From assembly GCA_035628915.1 (NCBI GenBank), contig DASPIW010000005.1, positions 62,001 to 126,000 on the forward strand: a stretch of 64,000 bases of DNA. The letters run 5' to 3'. Source of the DNA: JARBUG01 sp035628915. GTDB taxonomy: Bacteria; Bacillota; Sulfobacillia; Symbiobacteriales; Symbiobacteriaceae. The translations under genes and the position numbers were made by a program. Below, piece by piece: positions 14,519 to 22,980 of the stretch; the first letter of the stretch is position 1, and each line of letters begins with the position of its first letter. Under the pieces are notes generated by a model. That model made no database searches. It saw only the letters and a list, made by a program, of their open reading frames with translations, and had not been told where the DNA came from.

Positions 14519-16690
14519 ATGCTCATGATCGAACCTTCAACATTCTGGGCCGGCGTGCCTGCGACGCTCACTGACGAGCAGCGCAAGGCCATCGCCCATG
14601 TGGACGGCCCCCTCCTGGTGGTCGCGGGGCCAGGTTCCGGGAAGACTACGGTCATTACCTACCGTGCAGCATACCTTACCCAGGTGGCTGGCGTCGACCC
14701 TGCTGCCCTGCTGGTTGTCACTTTCACCAAGGCGGCGGCCGATTCCATGAAGGCCCGCACCGCCCGGGTCGCCGGCGCCGCGGTCGCAGCACGGGCCACA
14801 TTCGGCACCTTCCACGCCCTCGCTTACCGCATGTTGACCCAGGCCAACCCCGGGCGCCGCCCCCAGATCATCGACGAAGACCAGCAGCTCGGCCTGGTGC
14901 GGCAGCTCATGCGCCACATCGGCCTCAATACGGACGATGACACGGTCCTGGAGGCGGTGGCGGAGATCTCCCGCATGCGGGCCACCACCCAGAAGCCCGC
15001 CGAATTCAAACCACACTCGATGAACAAGGCCGAGTTCAAGCGACTTTTCGAAGGCTACCAGGAAGCCAAGGCCCGGCAAGGCGCCATGGACTTCGATGAC
15101 CTCCTGCACGAAGCGCTGTCGCTGCTCAAAACCCAACCGAATCTGCTAACGGCTTACCGGCGGCGCTATACCCACATGATGATCGACGAGTTCCAGGACA
15201 CCAACCCGGTCCAGTGGGAACTGGTGCAGCTGCTCGCCGCCCCGCTACACAACCTGTGCGTCGTGGGCGACGACGATCAGTCGATTTACGGCTGGCGGGG
15301 CGCCTCGCCGGCATTTCTGCTGGGATTCCCCATGCAATACCCCGGCGCCAAGAGGGTCACCCTGGATCTGAACCACCGCTGCCCGCCGCCCGTGGTGGAC
15401 GCCGCGAACAGGCTGGCCGCCTGCAACCGCAACCGGTTCGGCAAGGTCATCCGCCCGACCAAGCCCAAGGGCATCCCCGTTCAGCTGCTCGCCCCCGAAG
15501 ACAGTCTCCGCGAAGCGGAAGAGATCGTTCAGCTGCTAAGGCGTTCACAGGCGCCCCTGAGCGACTGGGCGGTGATTTACCGGACCAACCAGCAGGCCCA
15601 CGCCATCGCACAGGTGTTGGCCCGCGAGGAGACTCCCTACCGGGCCCTCGGCGGCCTGCCCAACCTCTACCGGCGCTGGCCCGTGCAGGACGTCCTTAGC
15701 TACCTGCGGGCGGCTACCGGCAACATCGACGCTCTGGAAGGCGTAATGAACCGGCCCAACCGGTACATCTCCCGGCAGGTCATGCAGGAAGCCAAGCGCC
15801 AGAGCGCCGCCACCGGTACCGACCTGCTGACGGCCATCGGGCAGACTGGGCTGCTCCGCTCCTGGCAGCTGCGCCCCATCGAGGAGCTCATGGACCACCT
15901 GCGCCGGGTAGCCGTCATGACGGCGCCGGAAGCCATCAGCTACGTGCGGCGCTTCATCGGGTACGACGAGTACATTCAGGAGTATTCTGCCCGCGAAGGC
16001 GGCTCCGCGGACGAAATGCTCGGCCTCCTGTCGGAAGTGGAGCGCACGAGCCCCAAAGTTGACCTGGACTTGTTCCTGGCCCAGGTCGATTCGTTCTCCA
16101 GCCGGGGCGCCAAGGCCGCACCGGATGATGCGGCCGTCACGCTGGTCACCTGTCACAAAGCCAAGGGCCTGGAATTCCCCCGGGTCATCGTGGTCGGCGC
16201 CACCGACAAGCTAATGCCCCACCGCGGCGCCGACGACGTGGAGGAAGAACGCCGGCTGATGTACGTGGCCATGACCCGGGCCGTCGAACGGCTGTGGATC
16301 AGCAGCCCGGGCGCCTACGAAGGCCGGGAAGCCAAACCGTCCCCCTTCATCGCCGAGGCGCTGGGGCCGGAGGCGGAGGCGTGGCTGCTGGCCCAGCGCC
16401 AGGGGGGGGAGCCGGCCCGTCCGGCAGCTCCGGAGCCCGCTGTGCGGCCCGTGCCCAAGCCCGCACCCCGCAAGCCCAAGGCCCGAAAAGCCCGTCAGCC
16501 TGATTCCGCAGAGCTCGACGCTACGCCCCTGGAACCCGGCATGACCATTTACCACGAGCGGCACGGCCAGGGCACCGTGGAATCGGTTGATCCGATACTC
16601 CGCCGGGTCATCATCGACTTCAGCGGAAAACGAATGTCGCTCGACCTGACCTGGTGCCTCGCCACGCCGCAGTTCTTCCGGGTGCTCTAG
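14519..16690 (+). CDS. UvrD/PcrA-type superfamily 1 DNA helicase
   Basis: A 723-aa helicase: Q-motif LTDEQRKAI, Walker A AGPGSGKTT (36-44), motif Ia TFTKAAA, motif II MIDEFQDTN, motif III GDDDQSIYGWRGA, motif V TCHKAKGLEFP and motif VI YVAMTRAVERL. A Pro/Lys-rich linker leads to a C-terminal SH3/Tudor-like domain (YHERHGQGTVESVD), as in PcrA. It unwinds DNA 3'-5' in repair or replication restart. It is slightly short for PcrA, with a compact 2B region. The in-frame ATG at 14387 is unlikely because that extension is encoded beside the inverted repeat; AGGAGGTG at 14497 precedes ATG 14519/14525. Confidence 0.9.
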   Translation: MLMIEPSTFWAGVPATLTDEQRKAIAHVDGPLLVVAGPGSGKTTVITYRAAYLTQVAGVDPAALLVVTFTKAAADSMKARTARVAGAAVAARATFGTFHALAYRMLTQANPGRRPQIIDEDQQLGLVRQLMRHIGLNTDDDTVLEAVAEISRMRATTQKPAEFKPHSMNKAEFKRLFEGYQEAKARQGAMDFDDLLHEALSLLKTQPNLLTAYRRRYTHMMIDEFQDTNPVQWELVQLLAAPLHNLCVVGDDDQSIYGWRGASPAFLLGFPMQYPGAKRVTLDLNHRCPPPVVDAANRLAACNRNRFGKVIRPTKPKGIPVQLLAPEDSLREAEEIVQLLRRSQAPLSDWAVIYRTNQQAHAIAQVLAREETPYRALGGLPNLYRRWPVQDVLSYLRAATGNIDALEGVMNRPNRYISRQVMQEAKRQSAATGTDLLTAIGQTGLLRSWQLRPIEELMDHLRRVAVMTAPEAISYVRRFIGYDEYIQEYSAREGGSADEMLGLLSEVERTSPKVDLDLFLAQVDSFSSRGAKAAPDDAAVTLVTCHKAKGLEFPRVIVVGATDKLMPHRGADDVEEERRLMYVAMTRAVERLWISSPGAYEGREAKPSPFIAEALGPEAEAWLLAQRQGGEPARPAAPEPAVRPVPKPAPRKPKARKARQPDSAELDATPLEPGMTIYHERHGQGTVESVDPILRRVIIDFSGKRMSLDLTWCLATPQFFRVL

Positions 16691-16762
16691 AGACCGCCGT
16701 CCCCAGCATTCCCAGCGTTGTCCGGCGCCGTGAGATGCTGCGCCGGACCGTGGACTAAACAG

Positions 16763-16803
16763 ACGGCGCCCGAGGCTGCATGCGATGCCCGGGCGCCGTT
16801 TAT
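16763..16803. terminator. Bidirectional terminator
   Basis: Stem ACGGCGCCCG (16763-16772) with CGGGCGCCGT (16790-16799), then TTTA. It sits between the convergent helicase and the membrane gene whose stop is at 16800. Confidence 0.65.
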
Positions 16804-17546
16804 TCACGTCCATTCCTCAGAAACTTCCACATCCGATGGCGAAACGCGTCGAAAGCGATCCGGTTCTGCTCCACCGTGTCGCAATAGGCATCCACAATGC
16901 CGAACACATAGATGCTCGGAAAGAACAGGAGCCACTGGAAGTCGATCACCCGGATGGCCTCATCGATTTCTCCCAGAAGCGTATGGTAGGTGGCATGGGC
17001 CAGGCCCGACTGCAGTACAACGGCGAAGTACCAGCCCATCAGGGTGACCGCCTTCAGGCCGCGGTTGGTGAAAACTTGCCCCAGCCCGGGCACAGCCACT
17101 GACCAGAAGGCTGCCATGGTGGGGTTCCGGCGCATCAAATGAGTCGTGCCCATGAACGAAACGTTGATGTGATGAAACTCTCGCCGCTTCTGCAGGCGCT
17201 CCATCGTCGCAATCCTGTTTAACTCAAGGCACGTGCGGTAGGAGTCGTACATGGCGAACGCGTAAAAAATGGGGTAAATAACCAGCCACTCATTGCGGAC
17301 GATCTCTTGGGCCAGGTCGGGCCGGCCGATGAGTGTGTAATAGATACCCATATTGAGATGGGCCTGGTGGTTGACGATGATCTCCCATGACATGAGAATG
17401 GCGCCCTTTGCATTCTGGCCCATGAAAAAGTGGCCGAAGCCGGGCAGGGCGACGGAAAGCCAGACCGGCACCCATGGGTTGCGGTGGGTGAAGTAGTTCA
17501 TGCCCATGGGGTAGAGTCTGATGCGCGGAATCACCTGCTTGGGCAC
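16800..17546 (-). CDS. Membrane protein with internal duplication
   Basis: A 248-aa protein made of two similar halves. The first has NPWVPVWLSVALPGFGHFF then KGAILMSWEI; the second has NPTMAAFWSVAVPGLGQVF then LKAVTLMGWYF. Each half continues with a helix, a (L/Q)xxxxFxxxI-type segment and a YDS/VDAYC...NRIA stretch. The PGxGxxF motif is like that of TM2-type membrane proteins. Start near 17546 is followed by a basic segment. No catalytic residues seen; function unknown. It is transcribed divergently from the gene at 17621. Confidence 0.6.
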   Translation of the reverse strand: MPKQVIPRIRLYPMGMNYFTHRNPWVPVWLSVALPGFGHFFMGQNAKGAILMSWEIIVNHQAHLNMGIYYTLIGRPDLAQEIVRNEWLVIYPIFYAFAMYDSYRTCLELNRIATMERLQKRREFHHINVSFMGTTHLMRRNPTMAAFWSVAVPGLGQVFTNRGLKAVTLMGWYFAVVLQSGLAHATYHTLLGEIDEAIRVIDFQWLLFFPSIYVFGIVDAYCDTVEQNRIAFDAFRHRMWKFLRNGRE

Positions 17547-17620
17547 GCCCGAACTCCTTTCGCCGGGGAATGAAGCGACCGTCGTCTTGCAAAGACTGGG
17601 AGGTGTGGAGGTGCTGCAGG

Positions 17621-18223
17621 TTGCCCAAGATCATGGCACTCTTTCAAGCACCGGACAACGCCGAACTGGCGGTTCTGGAACTCAGTCTGAACGGATTCAC
17701 GGAAAAAGATGTGGGCATGGTGCTCTTCTCCACCGTTCCGCCCGCCTCGCCCGGAAAAGGCGGACTGATCGGCTGGTTGTCAAGAGGCGGCATCTTTGGC
17801 GACACCATCGACCGGTCGGACGGCATCAGCGTCATGGACGGCATCAGCATCGGGGCGGTCATGCTGGGCATTCTCGGGCTGGTGTGGGGCACAGTGCTGG
17901 CCGGCGGACCCGTGACCTGGGGGACGCTGGGCATGCTGGGCGGTGGTTTGATCGGGTACATATTTGATCGGTTGATCCCGGAAAAGCGGCGGGACCAGTA
18001 CGAAATGTCGCGAATCGAGGGGTTGGTCATGCTGGAGGTGACCACTTCGGCTTCAGAGCAGACCGATCAGGTGAAGCGGATCCTTGAAGGCCATCAAGTG
18101 AAGCAAATCGCGGTCCTGCAAGATGGTGTGGCGAGCGCACCCGCCGGCGGCAGCGGCGGCGAAAGCGACCGGAAACTTAGCGGCAAGAAGCCGGTGGCGC
18201 CATGGAGGCCGCCTGTACCTTGA
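17621..18223 (+). CDS. Glycine-rich membrane protein (DUF1269/stress-protein-like)
   Basis: The TTG at 17621 lies 7 bases after GGAGGTG and is the best start, giving 200 aa. An N-terminal alpha/beta part (NAELAVLELSLNGFTEKDVGMVLFS) resembles the ferredoxin-like fold of DUF1269 and general-stress 17M proteins. Two glycine-rich helices (GISIGAVMLGILGLVWGTVLA; GTLGMLGGGLIGYIFDRL) and a second charged domain follow. That arrangement suggests a small membrane protein of unknown role. The last codons overlap a hairpin that probably terminates the transcript. Confidence 0.5.
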   Translation: MPKIMALFQAPDNAELAVLELSLNGFTEKDVGMVLFSTVPPASPGKGGLIGWLSRGGIFGDTIDRSDGISVMDGISIGAVMLGILGLVWGTVLAGGPVTWGTLGMLGGGLIGYIFDRLIPEKRRDQYEMSRIEGLVMLEVTTSASEQTDQVKRILEGHQVKQIAVLQDGVASAPAGGSGGESDRKLSGKKPVAPWRPPVP

Positions 18224-18238
18224 AAGTACCAGGCGGCC
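18207..18238 (+). terminator. Hairpin, probable terminator
   Basis: GGCCGCCTG plus TAC pairs with GTA plus CCAGGCGGCC around a short loop, overlapping the stop at 18221. There is no U-tract, so the call is tentative. Confidence 0.45.
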
Positions 18239-18248
18239 CCCAAATGCT

Positions 18249-18824
18249 CTATTGCTTCTTCTTCCACTCCACTTTGATGTCTTCGCGCGCCTCGGCCTTG
18301 TTGGCCGCCCGGGCAGCCACGAACAGAAAGTCCGACAGCCGGTTCAAGTACTTGAGCAGCACTTCGTCCACCTGCTCGGTTCCCATCAGGGTCACGACCC
18401 GGCGCTCGGCCCGCCGCACCACCGTGCGGGCGGTATGCAGGGACGCCGCGGCGGGTGTCCCCCCAGGCAGAACGAACGACTTCAGCGCACTGAGCCCCGC
18501 CTCCAGGGCGTCAATATCATGCTCGAGTGCAGTCACCATCTCCGCCGTAACCTTGGGCTGTTCGCCCTTATCCTTGTTGGGCGGCACAGCCAGGTCGGCG
18601 CCCACGTCAAACATCTCCCGCATGATCCGCGTCAGCATGGCCTCTAACTGACCGTGCCCCGCGCCATGGGGCAGATGCGAGAGCCCCATGCCAATGAACG
18701 CATTGGCCTCGTCAACCGTGCCGTACGCTTCCACCCTGTGCGCATCTTTTGCGACCCGCTCACCCCAGCGCAGGCTCGTCTGTCCTGCGTCGCCGGTCCT
18801 TGTGTAGATTTTGATGGCTCTCAC
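18249..18824 (-). CDS. pduO: Cob(I)alamin adenosyltransferase, PduO/MMAB type
   Basis: A 191-aa ATP:cob(I)alamin adenosyltransferase that makes adenosylcobalamin. Diagnostic stretches are KIYTRTGDAGQTSL (ATP site), HRVEAYGTVDEANAFIG, FVLPGGTPAAASLHTARTV with RRAER, and YLNRLSDFLFVAAR. Length fits the PduO catalytic domain. The GTG at 18824 matches the family N-terminus; an upstream extension to 18884 would run into the divergent promoter region. No B12 transport or B12-dependent enzyme gene is adjacent. Confidence 0.9.
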   Translation of the reverse strand: MRAIKIYTRTGDAGQTSLRWGERVAKDAHRVEAYGTVDEANAFIGMGLSHLPHGAGHGQLEAMLTRIMREMFDVGADLAVPPNKDKGEQPKVTAEMVTALEHDIDALEAGLSALKSFVLPGGTPAAASLHTARTVVRRAERRVVTLMGTEQVDEVLLKYLNRLSDFLFVAARAANKAEAREDIKVEWKKKQ

Positions 18825-18925
18825 CCCTTTCCGATAGTGTAGCACGCAGTCGGCAGGATTTGTCTTCCCCCCTGGCAAACTCAACGATGACGATTTGCGC
18901 TATGACAGAACGGAGGGACCCTACT

Positions 18926-19501
18926 TTGAACCGGAGCAAAGCGTGGGAACTGCTTAACGAGTATACGACCAACCCCCGGCTGATTAACCACGGGCTCTGC
19001 GCCGAAGTCGGCATGCGGGCTTACGCCCGCAAGTTCGGCGAAGATGAGGAGACCTGGGGCATCATCGGCCTGCTGCATGACTTCGACTATGAGCGCTGGC
19101 CCGTCGTCGGGGACCATCCGCTGCAGGGTGAGCGGATTTTGGCAGAGAAGGGCGTGTCGGAGGATATCCGCTATGCCATTTGCTCCCACGCCGATTTCCT
19201 TCAGGACCGGTATCCGCGCCGCCGCTTGGTGGACAAGGTGCTATACGCCGTGGACGAACTGTCCGGGCTGATTGTGGCCACGGCGCTGGTCAAGCCGACC
19301 AAGTCGATTTTCGAGGTGGACGCCGATTCCGTGCTGAAGAAGATGAAGGACAAGCGGTTCGCCGCCGGGGTCAACCGGGAAGACGTGGTGAACGGCGCCG
19401 AAGAGTTGGGCGTCGAGCTGAAAGCGCATATCGCCTTCCTGATTGAGGCGTTCCAGGCGGAAGCTGACCTGCTGGGCCTGCGCGGCACCTGGCAGGCATG
19501 A
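18926..19501 (+). CDS. HD-domain hydrolase
   Basis: A 191-aa HD protein: INHGLCAEVGM supplies the first His, GLLHDFDYE the HD pair, YAICSHADF a further His and VDKVLYAVDELSGL the terminal Asp, the usual metal ligands of HD phosphohydrolases. Family members act on nucleotides or phosphate esters; the substrate here is unknown. The TTG at 18926 lies 8 bases after GGAGGG; the longer frame from 18860 has no ribosome site. Its stop overlaps the start of the THEP1 gene (ATGA), so they form a coupled pair. Confidence 0.75.
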   Translation: MNRSKAWELLNEYTTNPRLINHGLCAEVGMRAYARKFGEDEETWGIIGLLHDFDYERWPVVGDHPLQGERILAEKGVSEDIRYAICSHADFLQDRYPRRRLVDKVLYAVDELSGLIVATALVKPTKSIFEVDADSVLKKMKDKRFAAGVNREDVVNGAEELGVELKAHIAFLIEAFQAEADLLGLRGTWQA

Positions 19502-20046
19502 AGCTGCTCCTGACGGGGGCGCCCCGCAGCGGGAAGTCGACCCTGGTCCGGCGGCTGGTCGCCGCTTTCGCGGGCAACGCCGGTGGCATTATGGTGGCGG
19601 AGCTAACCGGCCCGGGCCGGCGCCGCCGCGGGTTCGAGCTTCAGGTCGTCTGGCGGGCAGCGGGCGGCGCCCTGGCCATTGCCGAGCGGGCCGTGCTGGC
19701 TCTGGACGGGATGGCATCGCCCCTGCGGGTGGGCCGGTACGGCGTCAGCGAGGCGGCCCTGCACCTGGCCGTCCGCGCACTGGACTCTGCCATGCACGAA
19801 GACGGCCTGGTGATCATCGACGAAATCGGCCCCCTGCAGATTGTGTCGCCCGCGTTTTGTGACGCCGTTCTCCGCTGCCTTGACGGCCCCTGCGACCTGC
19901 TGGCCACCGTTGCGCAGTCGCAGGACCCGTTTGTGGAGCGGCTCAAGGCCCGCCTCGGCGTACGGGTCCTGGAAGTGACCCGGCAGAACCGGCAGCACCT
20001 TGCCGAGGGGCTCCAGCCCTGGGTCAGCGGCCGTTACCTCATGTAA
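19498..20046 (+). CDS. THEP1-family nucleoside triphosphatase
   Basis: A 182-aa P-loop NTPase with Walker A GAPRSGKST (7-15), an Arg-rich segment GRRRRGFEL typical of the THEP1/NTPase_1 family, Walker B LVIIDEIGPLQ and a C-terminal VLEVTRQNR stretch. Members hydrolyse ATP/GTP slowly, and their cellular role is unclear. It is coupled to the HD protein by a 4-base overlap, so a shared nucleotide-related task is a reasonable inference. Confidence 0.85.
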   Translation: MKLLLTGAPRSGKSTLVRRLVAAFAGNAGGIMVAELTGPGRRRRGFELQVVWRAAGGALAIAERAVLALDGMASPLRVGRYGVSEAALHLAVRALDSAMHEDGLVIIDEIGPLQIVSPAFCDAVLRCLDGPCDLLATVAQSQDPFVERLKARLGVRVLEVTRQNRQHLAEGLQPWVSGRYLM

Positions 20047-20110
20047 CAGGCATGTCATGCCCGTCCGGGCGTATGCTTTCGCAGACAAGTCTGCGAAGGA
20101 GGATGCGCCT

Positions 20111-20452
20111 GTGCGGCAAGCAATCGCCCTCGGTCTCAAACTTGCGGTCTATCTGGTGGTTTTCGGACTGACCCGTCCGGTCTGGGGAGCACTCAGCCTC
20201 TCCCAGTCCATGGTCCTGGCGGCGGTCCACACCCTGCTGCTCTGGTTTGCGGACATGGTAATTCTGCCCCGGTTCGGCAACCTTGCCGCCACCTTGGGCG
20301 ATATTGTCACCCTCTTCGCCGGCACGGCCCTGGTAACCGGGGCGATGGGGGCGGTGCCCAATCCGCTCACGGTACCCCTGGCCGTGGCAGCGGGGGGAGC
20401 GTTCGAATGGTGGTTCCACCGTTGGCTCCTCTCCACCGCCACGGTTGAATAG
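20111..20452 (+). CDS. DUF2512 (YndM-like) small membrane protein
   Basis: A 113-aa protein with four hydrophobic segments. The diagnostic core, LLWFADMVILPRFGNLAAT then LGDIVTLF, matches the DUF2512 family (B. subtilis YndM), a conserved Bacillota membrane protein of unknown function. The GTG at 20111 is 8 bases after AAGGAGG (20096-20102), which makes the longer frame from 20000 implausible. It starts 64 bases after the THEP1 gene. Confidence 0.8.
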   Translation: MRQAIALGLKLAVYLVVFGLTRPVWGALSLSQSMVLAAVHTLLLWFADMVILPRFGNLAATLGDIVTLFAGTALVTGAMGAVPNPLTVPLAVAAGGAFEWWFHRWLLSTATVE

Positions 20453-20459
20453 CGAAAAG

Positions 20460-20496
20460 ATCCCCCCGGGGTAGCGCATGCTACTGCCGGGGGGAT
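20460..20496 (+). terminator. Hairpin after the DUF2512 gene that also covers the next ribosome site
   Basis: ATCCCCCCGG...TAGC pairs with GCTA...CCGGGGGGAT around a short loop, then TTTCG. The GGGGGGAT arm is also the only Shine-Dalgarno for the small ORF at 20502, so the structure could both terminate and gate translation. Confidence 0.5.
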
Positions 20497-20501
20497 TTCG
20501 C

Positions 20502-20675
20502 GTGAAATGGACGGCTCTGGCACTAATAGCGGCAGTTGCCTGGTATGTGTGGAACGGCGCCCGGGTGACCTGGAAAGGTGGAAACCGGGGCGGGGCGGCG
20601 GTAATCGGCCTGCTGGCCGTCGTCACTCTTGTGGTGCCGTTCATGATGCTGTTCTTCTGGGCCCAGTCCAGGTAG
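20502..20675 (+). CDS. Small membrane protein, 57 aa
   Basis: The GTG at 20502 follows GGGGGGAT at about 6 bases. The protein has two hydrophobic segments, WTALALIAAVAWYVW and AVIGLLAVVTLVVPFMMLFFW, joined by a short basic loop (RVTWKGGNRGG). No family recognised. It ends 3 bases before the convergent gerC stop. Confidence 0.45.
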   Translation: MKWTALALIAAVAWYVWNGARVTWKGGNRGGAAVIGLLAVVTLVVPFMMLFFWAQSR

Positions 20676-20678
20676 TGG

Positions 20679-21893
20679 TTACCGGGCCTTTTGGGACTGG
20701 AACGTCATGCCGACCCGCCGGATGATGACCCGGACGGTGACCTGAACTTTCGCATTGGCAAACCGATCCGGCCACTGATACTTCTCCCAGCTTGTCCAAT
20801 CCAGGAAGCGGGGGCGCAGGTAGTGGCCGAGTCCCAGGGCGTCGCACGAGCACTCGGTCTGCAGCTTGCCGACCAGTTGGTTGGCCTTGTCCGTCAGGTT
20901 GCGGGCAAGGCGTGCCTCCCGGTCCCGAATCAGTGCGGGGTCCCCCAAGGCGGGGCTTTCCGATTCGGTCTCCAGCGCTTCCGCTTCCAGGGTGACCTCT
21001 ATGGTGAAGCGCGGCTGCGGGCCCGACACGTCCAGCCGGATTTTGCGGCCCGCGCCCGTCAGGCGGTATGCGGATTTCAGGCCCGGGTCCGTCGGGACGG
21101 GAACGGTCTCAACGAAGGTCTCGGTTTTGCCTCTTAGCATGAGCAGCGTTTCGGTCTCGGTTTCGCTCAGTTCGCCCACCATGGTTCCCCGGCGAAATAG
21201 TGCGGTGCCGCTCAGTTGGGACTGCTGTTCCGGGCGCTGCTCCAGGCCCGGTGCGACCGTGAAGGGCCTGATAATCGGTGCGATGACCTCCTCGCCCAGC
21301 GTCTCGTAGGCCAGGAGGAAGTCGTGCAGGGTGATGCGCGGGGCGCGGGCCGTTCGCTCGAATGCCCGCCTGCTCAAGTCTTCCAGGAAGACAGCCGGAT
21401 CCCGTTCCAGCGTCGGGCGGGTTGTCATGACCTGTTCGGCGCTGCCGTCGGACACCATGATCTGGATATTGCGGCGGAACTCCCGCGACCGGACCAGCAT
21501 GCCAAGATGCTTCTGAATGCCGCTCTCCATCAGTCTCCGGCCCAGGATGATCACCCGGGTCTGCACCAGGCTGATGCGCCGGTTCGTGAAGGTCTCCAGA
21601 TCGCGGAGAGCCAGGCTCAGCGTTTCCCCGGTGACCGTATGCACCATGGCCGGCGCCTGCTGCCCTTCCGCACCGCCCCCGCCCTGGCGGCCGCCCGCGA
21701 TTACCCGGGGATTGCCAATCTGGACGGTGATGCGCAGGGCTTCGCCTTCCCCCTGGTCAATGCCCAGGACCGTCACGAAGCCGACGTCTTCCACGGCTTT
21801 GCGGTCCCAGCACCCGGCAAGCAGAAAGGCGCAGAACAGCAACAGCATCCACAGGGCCCGGCTGCTAGCCGGCACGGGTCTCCGGTGTTTCAC
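20679..21893 (-). CDS. gerC: Spore germination lipoprotein, Ger(x)C family
   Basis: A 404-aa lipoprotein: signal peptide with lipobox LLAGCWD near residue 27, then the N-terminal GerC domain (AVEDVGFVTVLGIDQGEGEA, ISLVQTRVIILGRRL) and the C-terminal Ger(x)C domain (about 220-390). It sits on the outer face of the spore inner membrane as the third subunit of a nutrient receptor. It is last in the operon; its start overlaps the end of gerB by 29 bases. Confidence 0.92.
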   Translation of the reverse strand: MKHRRPVPASSRALWMLLLFCAFLLAGCWDRKAVEDVGFVTVLGIDQGEGEALRITVQIGNPRVIAGGRQGGGGAEGQQAPAMVHTVTGETLSLALRDLETFTNRRISLVQTRVIILGRRLMESGIQKHLGMLVRSREFRRNIQIMVSDGSAEQVMTTRPTLERDPAVFLEDLSRRAFERTARAPRITLHDFLLAYETLGEEVIAPIIRPFTVAPGLEQRPEQQSQLSGTALFRRGTMVGELSETETETLLMLRGKTETFVETVPVPTDPGLKSAYRLTGAGRKIRLDVSGPQPRFTIEVTLEAEALETESESPALGDPALIRDREARLARNLTDKANQLVGKLQTECSCDALGLGHYLRPRFLDWTSWEKYQWPDRFANAKVQVTVRVIIRRVGMTFQSQKAR

Positions 21894-22977
21894 CGTTCTC
21901 CCCTCGCTTTCCGCGCAGGACCGCCACTGCCAGCGTCAGAATCGGGAGCCCGAAACTAAACGCCCATCCCCATGTGCGCAGGGTCAGCCAGTCAAGCCAC
22001 ATCAGTTCCACCTGGTTGAACGGGATGAAGGCGATGGTGAACATCAGCAGGCTGGCTGAAAGGGCGAAGGGATTGAACAGAGTCGTCTCGGTCACATCCC
22101 GGATGATGGAGGCGATGGTGGTAATCAGCGTCGCCATGGCAAAAGCGGCGACGAAGAACCAGAGGAAGATGAAGAGCGCTTCAATGCGCTGGATAAACTC
22201 GCTCACCTCAATCATGCGGGTCAGTTCCAACATGGGGTAGAACAGGCGTGACATCGCTGGGAACGGAAAGACCGATCCGAGAAAGAGCAGGAACAGCACC
22301 TGCCCGACATAGCCGGCAAGCAGCGCGGAAAGCCCGAGCCGCCTGACCGAGGCGGTCGGCAGCAGGGGCGCTAGCACCCCGAGCACCAGAATCTCGCTGT
22401 GTTTGGACGTAAGCGGAAACGACAGCAGGAGCGTGTTCCGAAGGCTGTACCCGAACACGGGCGTCAGCTGGCGCCAGTCCAGCAGGCGCCAGACGCCGAC
22501 AACGGTAATGGCCAGCAGGACCGCCATGCCGGGAATCAGATACGCAGCGAGACGGGCTTGCACTTCCGGCCCTTTGACTGCCGCGTAGAGTCCAATGACC
22601 AGAATGCCCATCGCTAGTACTGAGACAGGCGTGGAGGGCAGAACGGCTACTCGGAAACCGGCGACGAACTCACGCAGCATCACGCCGCCCATCCAGATGA
22701 AGTACGCCGCATAGAGGATTCCGACCACAGCGCCGGCGACGCGGCCCAATGCTTTCAGGCTGATCTGCGCAATGGAGAGCCCGGGGAACCGGACCAGCAA
22801 AGCGCTCAGCCCCCAGTAGCCCAGCAGGCTGAGCGGGCCCGTCAGCAGCACCACGAGCCAGGCGGCGGAGCCGGCCTGTTCGGCCACCATGCGCGGCTGG
22901 GGTGTGAACATCTTGGCCACTAGAATGGTGACCAGCAGGCAGACCGCACCAGTGCGGTCCATGATCTGTTTGCCCAT
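21865..22977 (-). CDS. gerB: Spore germination permease, GerB family
   Basis: A 370-aa APC-superfamily-like integral membrane protein with about ten helices. Family stretches include VAEQAGSAAWLVVLL, YWGLSALLVRFPGLSIAQI and the helix ALFIFLWFFVAAFAMATLIT. GerB subunits bind the germinant amino acid or sugar. The start is 3 bases after gerA, and the end overlaps gerC, a compact gerA-gerB-gerC order identical to known receptor operons. Confidence 0.9.
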   Translation of the reverse strand: MGKQIMDRTGAVCLLVTILVAKMFTPQPRMVAEQAGSAAWLVVLLTGPLSLLGYWGLSALLVRFPGLSIAQISLKALGRVAGAVVGILYAAYFIWMGGVMLREFVAGFRVAVLPSTPVSVLAMGILVIGLYAAVKGPEVQARLAAYLIPGMAVLLAITVVGVWRLLDWRQLTPVFGYSLRNTLLLSFPLTSKHSEILVLGVLAPLLPTASVRRLGLSALLAGYVGQVLFLLFLGSVFPFPAMSRLFYPMLELTRMIEVSEFIQRIEALFIFLWFFVAAFAMATLITTIASIIRDVTETTLFNPFALSASLLMFTIAFIPFNQVELMWLDWLTLRTWGWAFSFGLPILTLAVAVLRGKRGENGETPETRAG

Positions 22978-22980
22978 GGG

